64,000 nucleotides of DNA, taken from NCBI RefSeq assembly GCF_026745355.1, contig NC_079207.1, positions 14,154,313 to 14,218,312 of the forward strand, written 5' to 3'. Positions 1-11,107 of this stretch are shown in pieces. The notes under the pieces were generated by a model. That model saw only the letters and a list, made by a program, of their open reading frames with translations, did not search any database and had not been told where the DNA came from. This DNA is from Beta vulgaris subsp. vulgaris (Eukaryota; Streptophyta; Magnoliopsida; Caryophyllales; Amaranthaceae). The translations under genes were made by a program, and so were the position numbers. Numbering within the stretch: the first letter of the stretch is position 1; each line of letters starts with the position of its first letter.

Positions 1-1341
1 GGTGAAACAAGTTTAGCAAATATAATACTAAGTAGTCTTATCCTTTGTTTTATTAAGTTCATATTATTAACCTTAATTTATTAATATTTAAGTATGACAA
101 AATTTATTTTATAAAAGCTAATGTAATAATAATAATTATTTAAGTAATAAGACGTACTTATAAAGTTAGTAAATAAACGAATATACATAGTCCAACTATT
201 AATATGGTTAACGAGTCAACCTTATAACAAATAGTAACAAATGAGGAATGTTACGATATTAATCGTCTCGTTATCAATTATTGGTTAGATTAAGGAAAAA
301 GGGATATTACAAGCCTCCCCCGACTATCAAAGTTACTAAGCAGGATTTGAGGTAACGTCTACTGCTAACACCCGCATTCCCTTTCTAAATATCTGTTTTA
401 TGTTGATATTTAATAATGTTTATGTTAAATGTATGCTTTTATGGATTGCGGGATATGAAATACTTTTATAAACATGATATTTCATGACGTTACGTAATTA
501 TGATGAATTGCGAAAGATTAAAGAATATGATTTCCATGATGATTGTGAAGTATAATGTATAAATAAAAAGAAATGGAACATGATAAACAAAAGTGAAAGA
601 TGGTTCTTGGCAGTACGATGTTATGTTGGTCGTGCACGTACCGTTCTATTCTATGGCGGAAACGCCACCTTCTGGTTAGGGCAATTGTCCCTGGTGGCAC
701 CGCACTATGCATGGCTTTATGCCACCTTCTGGTTAGGGACATTGTCCCTGGTGGCTATTGCCCTATGATTATGATGATGATGATGATGATGATGATGGGA
801 GACGTCCCTGTATGTTATACTCGCCAAGTTACCAATAAGATAATTATGATGATGATTATGATATGAAGATAATAATGAATTTATGTTTACATAAAATGTT
901 TATGAAATGTTTTTACTCTATTCTCTCTCCTCCCTGTTTGCAACTAAAATGAATTGAAATGAATTTACGATGTTAGAGTAGTATGTTACTGGGCCTCGGC
1001 TCATGACGTTTTGCTTTTTGTTTTAGGTAATGACGGGGATGACGGAATGGCGTAGCAGTGAGGAATAATTACTACTTAAATTATGCAGACTCTTATTAAT
1101 GTATTCTAAGCTTGAGAACATTAGTTTTATGAACCTTAATTATGTTTCACCTAGTTATTTAGCATTTCTAAGTTAGTTATGAAGTTTAATATTTATAAAG
1201 TTACGTTCTTTAACGAACTTATGTTGCCTTGTATTTTCCAAAAGGAAAGTACGGCAGTAACGCACCGACTAAGTTAAGTCTTCCGCTGCTAAGTAAGAGT
1301 TAATTAATGAATTAACGATGCTTAGGAGTCGGGGCGTTACA
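1..1341 (+). repeat. 5' LTR of the Gypsy element (3' part only)
   Basis: Position 1 corresponds to 7458 in the right LTR, so about 1.17 kb of this LTR lies to the left of the window. The segment ends GGGGCGTTACA at 1341, directly before the primer-binding site. By eye it differs from the right LTR by roughly 20-30 substitutions and small indels, which implies a fairly recent insertion. It carries two imperfect hairpin units (664-698 and 721-755) and an ATG/ATGATG microsatellite just after them. Confidence 0.93.
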
Positions 1342-1344
1342 GAA

Positions 1345-1362
1345 TGGTATCAGAGCCAACGG
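1345..1362 (+). promoter_or_regulatory. Primer-binding site, initiator tRNA-Met type
   Basis: TGGTATCAGAGCC begins three bases after the LTR end. This is the usual plant LTR-retrotransposon site complementary to the 3' end of initiator tRNA-Met, where minus-strand cDNA synthesis is primed. Confidence 0.9.
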
Positions 1363-1623
1363 TTCCGAAACCTTAAGTAAAACCTTACAGGTTTTACGTA
1401 TTTCAATAAGAACTAAAATGGTTTAGGATAAGTAATTTAGCTAAGATGAGATAATAATAATAACAATAAAATGGTTGTAGATAAATAAGGAAAACAATAA
1501 TGAATATGAGTGTGAGAGATAGGACGGGAATGGGAAACTTTTACGCTACTTTAACGCTGTTGACAGAGTATGTTGCTGGCAAATGAGTATGTCATAAACG
1601 TAAAATATTTTATGTGTTAGACG

Positions 1624-2600
1624 ATGGCCTCAAGCGAAAGTGACCCTATTAATGGAGGAAACGCAAACCACGAATCCGAGGTCACGCTCGAAGAAATGAG
1701 GGCAAGGATTGACGCATTGCGTAGCGACCCTGTTTTTGGAGATGCCACCGGAGATGCTAGTGATAACCGAATGGATTTAATGAGGCTGATGATGATGGAG
1801 CTTTTACAAGGAAATCGACAAAGGCCTAGGACTGAACAAGAAGAGTGCTCAAACATGTTCAAGAGGTTCTCGGCTCATAAGCCCCCAACTTATGATGGAA
1901 AGCCAGACCCCACTGAGTTTGAAGAATGGCTCAACGGCATGGAAAAATTGTTTGATGCTACCCAGTGCCCCGATAAGTGGAAAGTTAACTTTGCAGTCTT
2001 TTATCTGAAAGGACAAGCCGATCTCTGGTGGAAAACTGCCAAGGAAATGCAACAGCATCCTGGATTCGGATGGGAACATCTAAAGGAGGCCATGCGCAAC
2101 CAGTTTTACCCTCAGTCATTGCAACTCCAAATGGAGTCGGAGTTTATTCATTTGAAACAGAGGAATATGACAGTCTTGGAGTACGGGTGAAATTCAATGA
2201 ACTTGCTCGATTCGCTCCAGACTTGGTTTCCACTGATCGCAACGATGAATCGTTTCGAAGGAGGTCTAAACGTTGACCTTCAGGAGAAACTAGCAGCACA
2301 TATGAGCAAATCCTATCAGGAATTGTATGATAGGGCCATCAATGTCGAACGCAAGACGAAACTTAGAAAGGAGGTGTTTGAGAATGGTAAGAGGAAAGGA
2401 AAACCTCAAGAAGGCCAATCAAGCAACATTTTCCACAAGAAGTTGAATACTGGTTACGTGGAGGAGAATCGTAATCAAAACAAGTTCCTCGGTGCAACAA
2501 GTGTAACAAGCAAGGCCATTGGGCAAGGGACTGTCGTAAAGGCACCGACCAATGTTATCGATGTGGTAAACAAGGCCATATAGTGAAAGATTGTCCTGTT
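1624..2600 (+). pseudogene. Gypsy gag, frameshifted
   Basis: Structural capsid/nucleocapsid region of the Gypsy element. The ATG at 1624 opens a 188-codon frame with the retrotransposon gag core: PPTYDGKPDP near residue 82, then the YLKGQADLWW segment. At 2190 the frame stops; homology continues in another frame to about 2240, returns to the first frame to about 2485, and shifts again. Two intact CCHC zinc knuckles (Cys-X2-Cys-X4-His-X4-Cys) sit at 2493-2534 and 2553-2594 in a different frame from the gag start. At least three frame changes therefore separate the start from the knuckles. Functional gag is not expected from this copy unless the breaks are sequence errors. Confidence 0.88.
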
Positions 2601-2631
2601 CAAGAACAACGAGGCCACAACGTGAACAACC

Positions 2632-3222
2632 ATGGCTTCACAAGGAATCAAGGGAATGGACAGAACTCCACTTATAGCGGCAATGCGAACAACAATCGTA
2701 ATCCTCCGAGAGGACCTCCACAAGCTGGGAGATGTTATGATGCAAAGAGAAGAAGCTGAAGCTGATGATACCGTCATCACTGGTACTTTCCCTATCCACT
2801 CTATACCCGGTTGTGTTCTTTTTTATTCTGGAGCTTCACATTCATTTATATCTACTGCATTTTCTAGAACTTTGAATGCAAAACCATGCCCTAAATTCTC
2901 TGCCATGTCAGTTTCCATCCCAAATGGTGAATCTATCTCATGTGATGTCATGTATAGAAACTGCCCTATCCTTATAGGAGGCTATGAGTTCCTAGTTGAC
3001 CTAGTTCAATTTGAATTAACCGACTTTGATGTGATATTGGGAATGGATTGGTTATCCAAGTACCAAGCCGACATTAATTGCCTTAACCATGAGATAACCC
3101 TTAGAAGACCTGATGGGTGCAAGGTTTCTTATCGAAGAAGAAAAGCCAAATCCCTATTATCTCAACCTCAAAAGTATTCAAACTACTTGCGAAGGGTTGT
3201 TACGGATACCTTTGCAATGTAA
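2632..3222 (+). pseudogene. Gypsy aspartic protease region with active-site Asp lost
   Basis: This 196-codon frame covers the retropepsin-like domain. The expected D-S-G-A-S-H-S-F active-site motif reads Y-S-G-A-S-H-S-F, the Tyr codon being TAT at 2824-2826. Further down, FDVILGMDWLSKY (about 3024-3062) is the conserved second half of the domain. The catalytic Asp is essential in this family, so even a continuous reading frame would give an inactive protease. A single G-to-T change would produce the observed codon. The frame closes at 3222 before the reverse transcriptase begins. Confidence 0.87.
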
Positions 3223-3384
3223 TAGACCTAACAAAACCTGAAGACTCTTTGTCCGACATCCCTATAGTAAAAGAAACCCTGACGTGTTTCCAGAAGACAT
3301 ACCTGGTATGCCTCCGCAAAGAGAAATAGACTTTAGCATCGACCTTATTCCGGGAGCTGCCCTATCTCGAAGGCACCATATAGA

Positions 3385-4762
3385 ATGGCACCAGCTGAAT
3401 TGCAAGAATTGAAGAAGCAACTAGATGAATTGCTCGAGAAAGGGTACATCCGACCCAGTGTTTCACCCTGGGGTGCACCAGTCTTGTTTGTAAAGAAGAA
3501 AGATGGAAGTATGAGGTTGTGCATCGATTATCGAGAGTTAAATAAGATTACCATCAAAAATAGATATCCCTTACCCCGCATCGACGATCTTTTCGATCAG
3601 CTGCGAGGTGCAACCATTTTCTCCAAGATAGATTTGAGGTCTGGATATCATCAACTTCGATTAAGCCAGAAGATATCTCAAAAACCGCCTTCAGAACTCG
3701 ATACGGCCATTATGAATTCACGGTGATGCCCTTTGGGTTAACCAATGCCCCAGCCGTTTTCATGGACTTGATGAACCGAGTTTTCAAGCCCTACCTTGAT
3801 AAATTCGTTGTTGTATTCATCGATGATATCTTGGTATTTTCAAGAAACTCAAGTGAGCACGAAGAACACTTGAGAAAGGTGTTGGAAATACTAAGAGAAA
3901 GAAAGTTGTATGCGAAGCTGAAGAAATGTGAGTTTTGGTTGAAAGAAGTTGCCTTTCTAGGGCACATCATTTTCGAGAATGGAGTCTCCGTTGATCCCCA
4001 GAAAATAAAAGCCATAATGGAGTGGCCTAGACCCACCAATGTCCCCGAAATTCGAAGTTTTATGGGTTTAGCTGGATACTACCGAAGATTCGTCCAAGAC
4101 TTCTCAAAGATAGCTATGCCTATAACGCGATTGGTGAAGAAGTCGGTCAAGTTTGAATGGAGCGATGAATGTGAAGAAGCTTTTCAGGAGTTAAAGAAAC
4201 GCCTTACCTCTGCCCCAATTCTAACCCTTCCTTCTGGTACAGATGGCTTTGTAGTGTATAGTGATGCCTCCAAGCATGGATTAGGATGCGTGCTGATGCA
4301 AAACGAGAAGGTTATAGCATATGCTTCTCGACAACTCAAACCGCAGAACAAAATTACCCAACCCATGATCTTGAACTAGCCGCTGTCGTATTTGCCCTGA
4401 AAATCTGGCGACACTATTTGTATGGTGTTCCGTGCAAAATCTTTACCGACCATAAAAGCCTCAAATACATCTTTACCCAAAAAGAGTTGAACTTAAGACA
4501 ACGTAGGTGGCTAGAACTCCTAAAAGACTACGACCTTGACATTCAATATCATCCTGGAAAAGCAAATGTTGTAGCTGATGCCCTAAGTCGAAAAGCTCAC
4601 CTAAACACAACCGTGACCCTACCAAAAGCTATAAAAGATGATCTTTGGAAAATGAAAGTAGAGATCATTCAGAGAAAAGAAGGTGCATACTTGAATGCAT
4701 TGGAGTTGAGGCCAACATTGTTGGGAGACATAAAGGAGGCACAGATGGAGACCCAGAGTTAG
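3385..4762 (+). pseudogene. Gypsy reverse transcriptase and RNase H, frameshifted
   Basis: Copies genomic RNA into DNA and degrades the RNA strand. The fingers/palm sequence starts in the 3385 frame ([19 protein letters not shown], then [12 protein letters not shown]) and moves to another frame at about 3690. There the catalytic pair FIDD falls at 3816-3827, followed by LGHII and the RT connection. RNase H follows with SDASKHGLG near 4261 and [10 protein letters not shown] near 4444, after another frame shift around 4330. The RNase H ends in the usual [14 protein letters not shown]. Catalytic motifs are all visible, but they are spread over three frames. Confidence 0.92.
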
Positions 4763-4789
4763 AGAAAATAAAGAATGATGTGAAAGAGG

Positions 4790-6135
4790 GAAGTCGCCAG
4801 GATTTGTGATCCAAGAGGATGGTACATTGAGATTTCAAGGAAGGTTATGTGTCCCCAAAAGGAGACATTAAAGAAGAGGATTTTAGAAGAAGCTCATAAT
4901 AGTCCTTTCTCAATCCACCCTGGAGGAAACAAGTTATACAAAGATTTGAAACAGACATTCTGGTGGAGCAACATGAAGCAAGAAGTCGCTGAATTTGTGG
5001 CAAGATGCTTGACTTGTCAAAAGGTCAAGATAGAGCACCAAAGACCTGCAGGGCTCCTACAACCTTTGAGTGTCCCTACTTGGAAGTGGGATTCGATCTC
5101 ATGGATTTCATAATGGGACTACCACCGTCAACTCGAGGCATGAACTCTATCTGGGTGATTGTGGATAGATTGACGAAATCCGCGCTTTCTTGGCTATAAG
5201 AAATAATTGGAGCTTAGACAAGCTAGCTGAACTGTATATGAATACGATTGTCAGGCTACATGGAGTTCCGAGTTCAATCGTATCTGATCGAGACTCAAGA
5301 TTCCAGGCAAAGTTTTGGAAAGAATTGCAAAAAGCTCTTGGCACTAGACTCGACTTCAGTACAGCCTTCCACCCAGCAACTGATGGTCAGACGAACGGAC
5401 GATCAGACCCTGGAAGATATGTTAAGAGCATGCATGTTAGATTTTCAAGGAAGTTGGGAGAAGTACTTGCCACTGGTAGAATTTTCTTACAATAACAGCT
5501 ACCAAGCTAGCATCAAAATGGCCCCTTATGAAGCACTCTATGGAAGAAGATGTAGAACACCCCTTTGTTGGAGTGATATTGATGAAGCTCGAATGATCGG
5601 ACCCGACTTGATACAAGAAACGACAGAAAAAGTACGATTAATTCAGACCAGGATCAAGACTGCGCAGAATCGACAGAAGAGCTATGCAGACCGACGAAGG
5701 AGACCACTAGAGTTATAGTGGGTGATCATGTTTTTCTGAAAGTCTCACCTACTAAAGGTGTCATGCGATTTGGTCAATCTGGTAAGCTTAGTCCAAGGTA
5801 TATCGGCCCATATGAGATTCTCGAGCGAGTGAATGACGTGGCTTATCGACTGGCGCTACCGACAGACCTAGATAAGGTGCATAATGTCTTCCATATATCG
5901 ATGTTAAGAAATACATACCTGATCCAAGCCATGTGATTAGGCATGAACCTTTACAACTGAGAAACGACTTGACTTACGAAGAAAAACCGATTGAAATCCT
6001 TGACCGTAGGAAAAGCAGCTCAGAAACAAAGTAATTCCCATGGTAAAAGTTTTATGGGCCAACCATTCGTCGACTGAAGCAACTTGGGAAGTTGAAGATC
6101 AAATAAAAGCGAAATACCCTCATCTATTTGCTTAG
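4790..6135 (+). pseudogene. Gypsy integrase with C-terminal chromodomain-like segment, frameshifted
   Basis: Inserts element DNA into the genome. The HHCC zinc-binding part (H..H..CLTCQ) lies at about 4890-5030, followed by the core with MDFIMGLPP (first catalytic Asp, about 5101) and VSDRDSRF (second, about 5280). Around 5390-5402 a one-base loss falls just before the triplet for the catalytic Glu, shifting the frame there. The GPYEILERV region (about 5798) precedes a tail at 5970-6135 that ends ...ATWEVEDQIK...PHLF and resembles the chromodomain of Tekay/Del chromoviruses, which is thought to steer insertion to particular chromatin. The tail is broken near 6030. The final stop is TAG at 6133-6135. 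Confidence 0.88.
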
Positions 6136-6270
6136 ATTATTATGTATGTTTATCATGTCTGATCTGCATATGTTATCTAAAGTATGAATATGTTACTTTC
6201 ATAATGATTTTTCATATGCACTGCATGACCTTATTTTGACTTACTAAGTTTCGAGGACGAAACTTTTTCT

Positions 6271-6283
6271 AAGGAGGTGAGGA
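6271..6283 (+). other. Polypurine tract of the Gypsy element
   Basis: AAGGAGGTGAGGA lies immediately before the TG that opens the 3' LTR at 6284. It is the plus-strand primer site for reverse transcription. Confidence 0.88.
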
Positions 6284-6759
6284 TGTAATATCCCGTATTT
6301 AAGTAATACTAATTGTTGGATTAGTTTAAACTAAATATTTTCAAACTAACAAAAACAAGAATTATAGATATTAAAATGTATAATAAGCTATTTCAAGTTC
6401 CCTTTATTAAATCTAACTACTGAACAATAAAACAAGTATATACTTAAGTAAAAATGGAAATTACAAAAATGCCCTATGAGTCTAACACTCTAGCCTATTC
6501 TTCCTCCTTCTCCAATTTCCTTCTTTCTCGACAGATTTTCATGTTCACACATGAAATCAAATATTCACCATTACATTTCAACACTCATGTCAGAAATCTT
6601 CTTCATTAGTCAATAAAGCTTGCCACAATATCTCACAAAATCTGGAAGAAGCCCCAAACTTTGAATTCTCAATCTTCCTTCATTAATGTAACTTGACCAA
6701 AGTTCATAAGCTTTGAATTATAAACTGAACAGCAAGGCAATGACAACCTCCAACAAGTT

Positions 6760-6768
6760 CTATAAATA
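6760..6768 (+). promoter_or_regulatory. LTR TATA box
   Basis: CTATAAATA lies about 480 bp into the LTR. A transcript would start near 6790, just before an AC-rich stretch. It is the only good TATA motif in the expected U3/R zone. Confidence 0.55.
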
Positions 6769-8125
6769 CCGATTGATTCCCAAGTTTTGCCAACACAAAC
6801 AAAACCAAAAAAAAAAATCAGAATTTTGTTAGCCAAAAATACCACAAAGAATACCACTGCTTTCCTTCTCTGTTTTGGGCAAGCTGCCCGAACCACCACT
6901 TCGACACCCACGTCTTCCGCCGCTATCCCAGCCACCGAGCACTTCGCGCCGTCCAGTCGCGCAGCCCGCCTCCCAACACCGCCACTACCCAGCCAACCAC
7001 CAAACACCCACAAGCACTCCTTTCTCTCTCTTCGACCCACCTGCACAGCTGCACGAAACTCCACCTGAAACAAGCCACTCTGACACCTTCGAACTCGCTG
7101 CTGCATTCTCCCTCTCCGGCGACACGCAGCTGTTCCTCTTTTCCCCTGTTTTGTTTTTGCCGCAAGGTATATGGAAACAAACCTTCTGTTTCCTTTTTAT
7201 CTTCTGTTTTGTATGAGTTATAGTATGTAGGCTCATTTAATAATTGAACTTGATTAGTGATTTTGGGCCTAATGTACCTAACCATATTTTACTAAAAACA
7301 ATTCACGTAAGTTTATGAAATGTTGATACTAGTACCTTTTGACTACCCGTTAATATTATTGGAAGTATTACGTAAAATTACAACTAGTTACTAGTTTACT
7401 ACAATGTTAAAGGTAAAATCTAAGTAATATGACTTAGCTTAATTAATTGGTAAGTTGGGTGAAACAAGTTTAGCAAATATAATACTAAGTAGTCTTATCC
7501 TTTGTTTTATTAAGTTCATATTATTAACCTTAATTTATTAATATTTAAGTATGACAAAATTTATTTTATAAAAGCTAATGTAATAATAATAATTATTTAA
7601 GTAATAAGACGGTACTTATAAAGTTAGTAAATAAACGAATATACATAGTCCAACTATTAATATGGTTAACGAGTCAACCTTATAACAATAATAGTAACAA
7701 ATGAGGAATGTTACGATATTAATCGTCTCGTTATCAATTATTGGTTAGACTAAGGAAAAAGGGATATTACAAGCCTCCCCCGACTATCAAAAGTTACTAA
7801 GCAGGATTTGAGGTAACGTCTACTGCTAACACCCGCATTCCCTTTCTAAATATCTGTTTTATGTTGATATTTAAAATGTTTATGTTAAATGTATACTTTT
7901 ATGGATGGCGGGATATGAAATACTTTTTATAAACATGATATTTCATGACGTTACGTAATATATGATGAATTGCGAAAGATGAAAGAATATGATTTCCATG
8001 ATGATTTTGAAGTATAATGTATAAATAAAAAGAAATGAAACATGATAAACAAAAGTGAAAGATGGTTCTTGGCAGTACGATGTTATGTTGGTCGTGCACG
8101 TACCGTTCTATTCTATGGCGGAAAC

Positions 8126-8275
8126 GCCACCTTCTGGTTAGGGACAATTGTCCCTGGTGGCTCCGCACTATGCTTGGCTTTATGCCACCTTCTGGTTAGG
8201 GACGATGTCCCTGGTGGCTATTGCCCTATGATTATGATGATGATGATGATGATGATGGGAGACGTCCCTGTATGT
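8126..8275 (+). repeat. Two palindromic hairpin units and ATG microsatellite in the Gypsy LTR
   Basis: Units at 8126-8161 and 8184-8218 each open GCCACC and close GGTGGC, enclosing AGGGAC...GTCCCT. In the first unit the inner part, AGGGACAATTGTCCCT, is a perfect 16-bp palindrome. A third, smaller GGGA...TCCC pair follows an ATG-repeat tract at about 8230-8270. The corresponding left-LTR units are at 664-698 and 721-755, where one copy has lost bases from the inner palindrome. Confidence 0.85.
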
Positions 8276-8803
8276 TATACTTGCCAAGTTACCAATAAGA
8301 TAATTACGATGATGATTATGATATGAAGATAATAATGAATTTATGTTTACATAAAATGTTTATGAAATTTTTTACTCTATTCTCTCTCCTCCCTGTTTGC
8401 AACTAAAATGAATTGAAATGAATTTACGATGTTAGAGTAGTATGTTACTGGGCCTCGGCTCATGACGTTTTGCTTTTCTGTTTTAGGTAATGACGGGGAT
8501 GACGGAATGGCGTAGCAGTGAGGAATAATTACTACTTAAAGTATGCAAACTCTTATTAATATGTATTCTAAGCTTGAGAACATTAGTTTATGAACCTTAA
8601 TTATGTTTCACCTAGTTATTTACGCATTTCTAAGTTAGTTATTAAGTTTAATATTTATAAAGTTACGTTCTTAAACGAACTTATGTTGCCTTGTATTTTC
8701 CAAAAGGAAAGTACGGCAGTAACGCACCGACTAAGTTAAGTCTTCCGCTGCTAAGTAAGAGATAATTAATGAATTAACGATGCTTAGGAGTCGGGGCGTT
8801 ACA

Positions 8804-9918
8804 ATAACATCCCTATATTAAATCCTACTTTACCATCCCCTCAAAAAAAAAAAAAATCCTACTTTACCAACGTATCAACATTACCACCACCCCACCCTCA
8901 ATTTCCTCTTTTAATTAACCTCACCCCACCCCTTAATTTCCTACTATTTATTTTTAGCATTTTGTGTTTTCATACTGCACATACAACATCTAATTCCATC
9001 CCCAATTTCTCTTTCTTGAAGACAACCCTCACTACCCCTACCACCACCTGCGCCACTAACGATCCATTTTTCTTCTTTGGGATTTCATCATTCGCCACTA
9101 AATTAAAGATTCAATCTTTAAGGTATGCTGAATTCACTCACATATATTTACATCAAATGGCTAGTATGGGAAGTAAGAATTACCTTTGACTTTGATTTCC
9201 CCTTGATTTTGGGTTTTGCTCCTCTTGATTTTGTTAGCTACGTTGAATTGCATGTACACCAATAAATATAGGATAACAATAATTAGATGAAAAACAAAGA
9301 ATGATATAAATGTTAATCATTTTAGTGTTGACATTCAATTACAATATGAATTACCTGATTATTGGCCTGAAAAAGGGAATTCTAGTTGATAATACTGTTG
9401 TATTTTTACTTTTTTTTTGCAGAGAATGTAGGGTAGAAGATGTAGTAAAAACTGTAGGGAAGAAGATGAAGAACTGAAAATAATTATGGGGCGTTAATTA
9501 AAAATGGAGATGAAAGATATTAGGAGATGTCAGTTAATCATGTATTATTTATGCCACTTAATAATAGGAAGTTGAGTTAATAATTTTGAATATTACGGTT
9601 ATCCTTATTTGTTTCCCCCCTTTTTTATGTTACTTTTTTTGCCCTTATTTATTTTTTTTGTTGTAATTAGACTAATTACCTTAATTATTTGAGGGGTATA
9701 ATAGGGGTTTCTAATATGTGGTTGCTGTTAGGGTTTTCCTATGTAATTAGGGATTGTGTTGGATAGTTACATTACCTACACGTACTATTTTTTTTCTGAG
9801 TTTTTTTAAATTTTTGTTTCTTAGAGGATATGTTGAAATTTGGAGAGATTAGTGAGGGTAAAATAGGGTTTCAATATTTTGGTGTCCCCCCTAGTTGCCT
9901 TATATAATAGAGATTGTA
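8804..9918. other. AT-rich spacer, no gene seen
   Basis: Poly-A/T runs and C-rich lines (about 8880-8940) dominate. A 75-codon frame at 8962-9189 has no recognisable domain. I see no tRNA, rRNA or convincing exon here. Confidence 0.6.
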
Positions 9919-9952
<34 letters not shown>

Positions 9953-10039
9953 GTTATTATTATTATGATTATTATTGTTATTATTATTGTTATTGTTATT
10001 ATTTTATTATTATTATTATTGTTATTATTATTATTGTTA

Positions 10040-10079
<40 letters not shown>

Positions 10080-10082
10080 TAC

Positions 10083-10137
<55 letters not shown>
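9919..10137. repeat. ATT/AAT microsatellite forming a large inverted repeat
   Basis: About 150 bp of ATT repeats with occasional GTT/ATG interruptions run into about 60 bp of AAT repeats. The switch is near 10073-10083 (ATTACTATTACTAATAAT). Because AAT is the reverse complement of ATT, the two halves can pair as a hairpin or cruciform. The long Ile/Leu/Asn frames here are artefacts of the repeat. Confidence 0.97.
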
Positions 10138-10140
<3 letters not shown>

Positions 10141-10472
10141 AAAAACACTTTAGATAATTCATACTTTGCATCTTAGTATTAGTTTATCTAATTTAATAAT
10201 TCATGTGTTGCTCAACTATAAACAAAGGAAATATATTTAGCCTCTTTTTGAAATTTACAAGTTAATTAAGCAGGATTAAGCTTTTGGAATATTATTATAG
10301 GTCTGGTATGTAGGCTGGATTGGGCGGTTCTTCCTGCAGGCTTTCATGGGCTAGGCTAGAAAAAGAAGCCCAAATCCCACCCACCAATTTCACGGTTTCA
10401 CGATTCTGGACCGGGCTTTTCACGAGGCGGGGTGGGCTACATTAGCTCGCATATATGGCCACCTCTTATTGT
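10138..10472. other. Spacer with a probable hAT-like relic
   Basis: No gene. The G/C-rich part at about 10300-10470 (ACCGGGC, GGCGGGG) ends in GGCCACCTCTTA, which resembles the end of the neighbouring hAT-type element, but no partner end or target duplication could be found. Confidence 0.3.
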
Positions 10473-10480
10473 AGATAGAG

Positions 10481-10917
10481 TATAGCCGACAAACTAGTCC
10501 CGTACATGTTGATCAGACCCGAAAATCGTTTTCCACCAAAAAATGACCCGAAATAACTTGAGCCCACACTAAAATGACCCCGAATATGACCGAACCCGAA
10601 TCTACCCGAACGGTCCCCGACCGATAATGATGACCTGAACCCAAACGGTCCCCAACCCGAAAAGTTGTCATATTAGTTACCTTTTAAACAAATTTAAGAA
10701 ATTTTTTTTTCATCAAATACTATATATGATATAGCCACTGTCCATTAATTATTTAAACTACTGTCATTAGTCTTATATGTGTTTTATTTATTTGCGAGAT
10801 TGAAAACCCGAAATCTCATGGATCCGAGAATGACTGATACCCGATCGAACCTGATCCGATCGTAAACCGAAGGTAACCGAATATGACACGACCCTTATGA
10901 ATCGTTTGCCACCTCTA
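10481..10917. mobile_element. Non-autonomous hAT-type element with 8-bp target duplication
   Basis: The 437-bp element starts TATAGCCGACAAAC and ends GTTTGCCACCTCTA; the inverted ends match at 10 of 14 positions. The 8-bp AGATAGAG occurs directly on both sides (10473-10480 and 10918-10925). An 8-bp duplication is the hAT superfamily signature. Subterminal ACCCGAA/CCGAAC repeats fill both ends, as in other plant hAT-derived miniature elements. No transposase frame is present. Confidence 0.75.
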
Positions 10918-10925
10918 AGATAGAG

Positions 10926-11107
10926 GTGTGCATCAGTCCTAGACTAGCCCGGTTGAACCGAAATCTAGAATTTCTCTTGACCGCGATTCGAAAAATTACG
11001 GTCTGATTCGTACCGAAATTTTGGTGCTTGGTCTGATCTTGGACCTGTTAGACCGGAATATGTAACTTTCTTTTAAAAAAAGTCTTTTTTGATTGGAACA
11101 CCATTTA
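10926..11107. repeat. Relic of a second hAT-like end
   Basis: GGTGTGCATCAGTCC followed by CCCGGTTGAACCG, GACCGCGATTCG and repeated GGTCTGAT/GACCGG words resembles another hAT-type 5' half. Its other end is missing, probably lost or displaced by the LINE that begins at 11108. Confidence 0.35.

Larger units (their letters stand above)
1..8803 (+). mobile_element. Ty3/Gypsy LTR retrotransposon, chromovirus (Tekay/Del-like), left end cut by window
   Basis: The sequence at 1-1341 recurs at 7458-8803 as a direct repeat with only scattered differences, so these are the two LTRs of one element. A tRNA-Met-type primer site follows the left LTR and a purine tract precedes the right one. The internal order is gag, protease, reverse transcriptase, RNase H, integrase and a C-terminal chromodomain-like segment, which is the Ty3/Gypsy order and the chromovirus hallmark. 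The right LTR is TGTAAT...GTTACA, 2520 bp. Every internal reading frame carries breaks and the protease active-site Asp is replaced, so this copy cannot be autonomous. The 5' target duplication lies outside the window and cannot be checked; the base after the element begins ATAAC. Clade assignment rests on domain look and LTR ends and is inference. Confidence 0.93.
6284..8803 (+). repeat. 3' LTR of the Gypsy element, complete, 2520 bp
   Basis: Begins TGTAATATCCCG and ends GGGGCGTTACA, with short inverted ends. It contains a TATA box at about 6760, a C-rich 5' transcribed part (about 6880-7060) and, in its second half, the same hairpin units as the left LTR. The open frames seen in 6669-7285 on both strands are compositional and show no family resemblance. 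Confidence 0.95.

Noticed and set aside
518..866. Short ORFs on both strands in the left LTR (also 7899-8326 in the right LTR)
   Set aside because: They are generated by the palindromic units and the ATG microsatellite; no family resemblance, and the copies differ by frame-changing indels.
6669..7285. Overlapping ORFs of 80-145 codons in the 3' LTR
   Set aside because: Compositional frames in an AC-rich LTR leader; both strands open equally and no known domain.
8962..9189. 75-codon ORF with Thr/Phe-rich start
   Set aside because: No domain, no splice or promoter context, low-complexity composition.
9895..10176. Poly-Tyr/Ile/Leu/Asn ORFs
   Set aside because: Direct translation of the ATT/AAT microsatellite.
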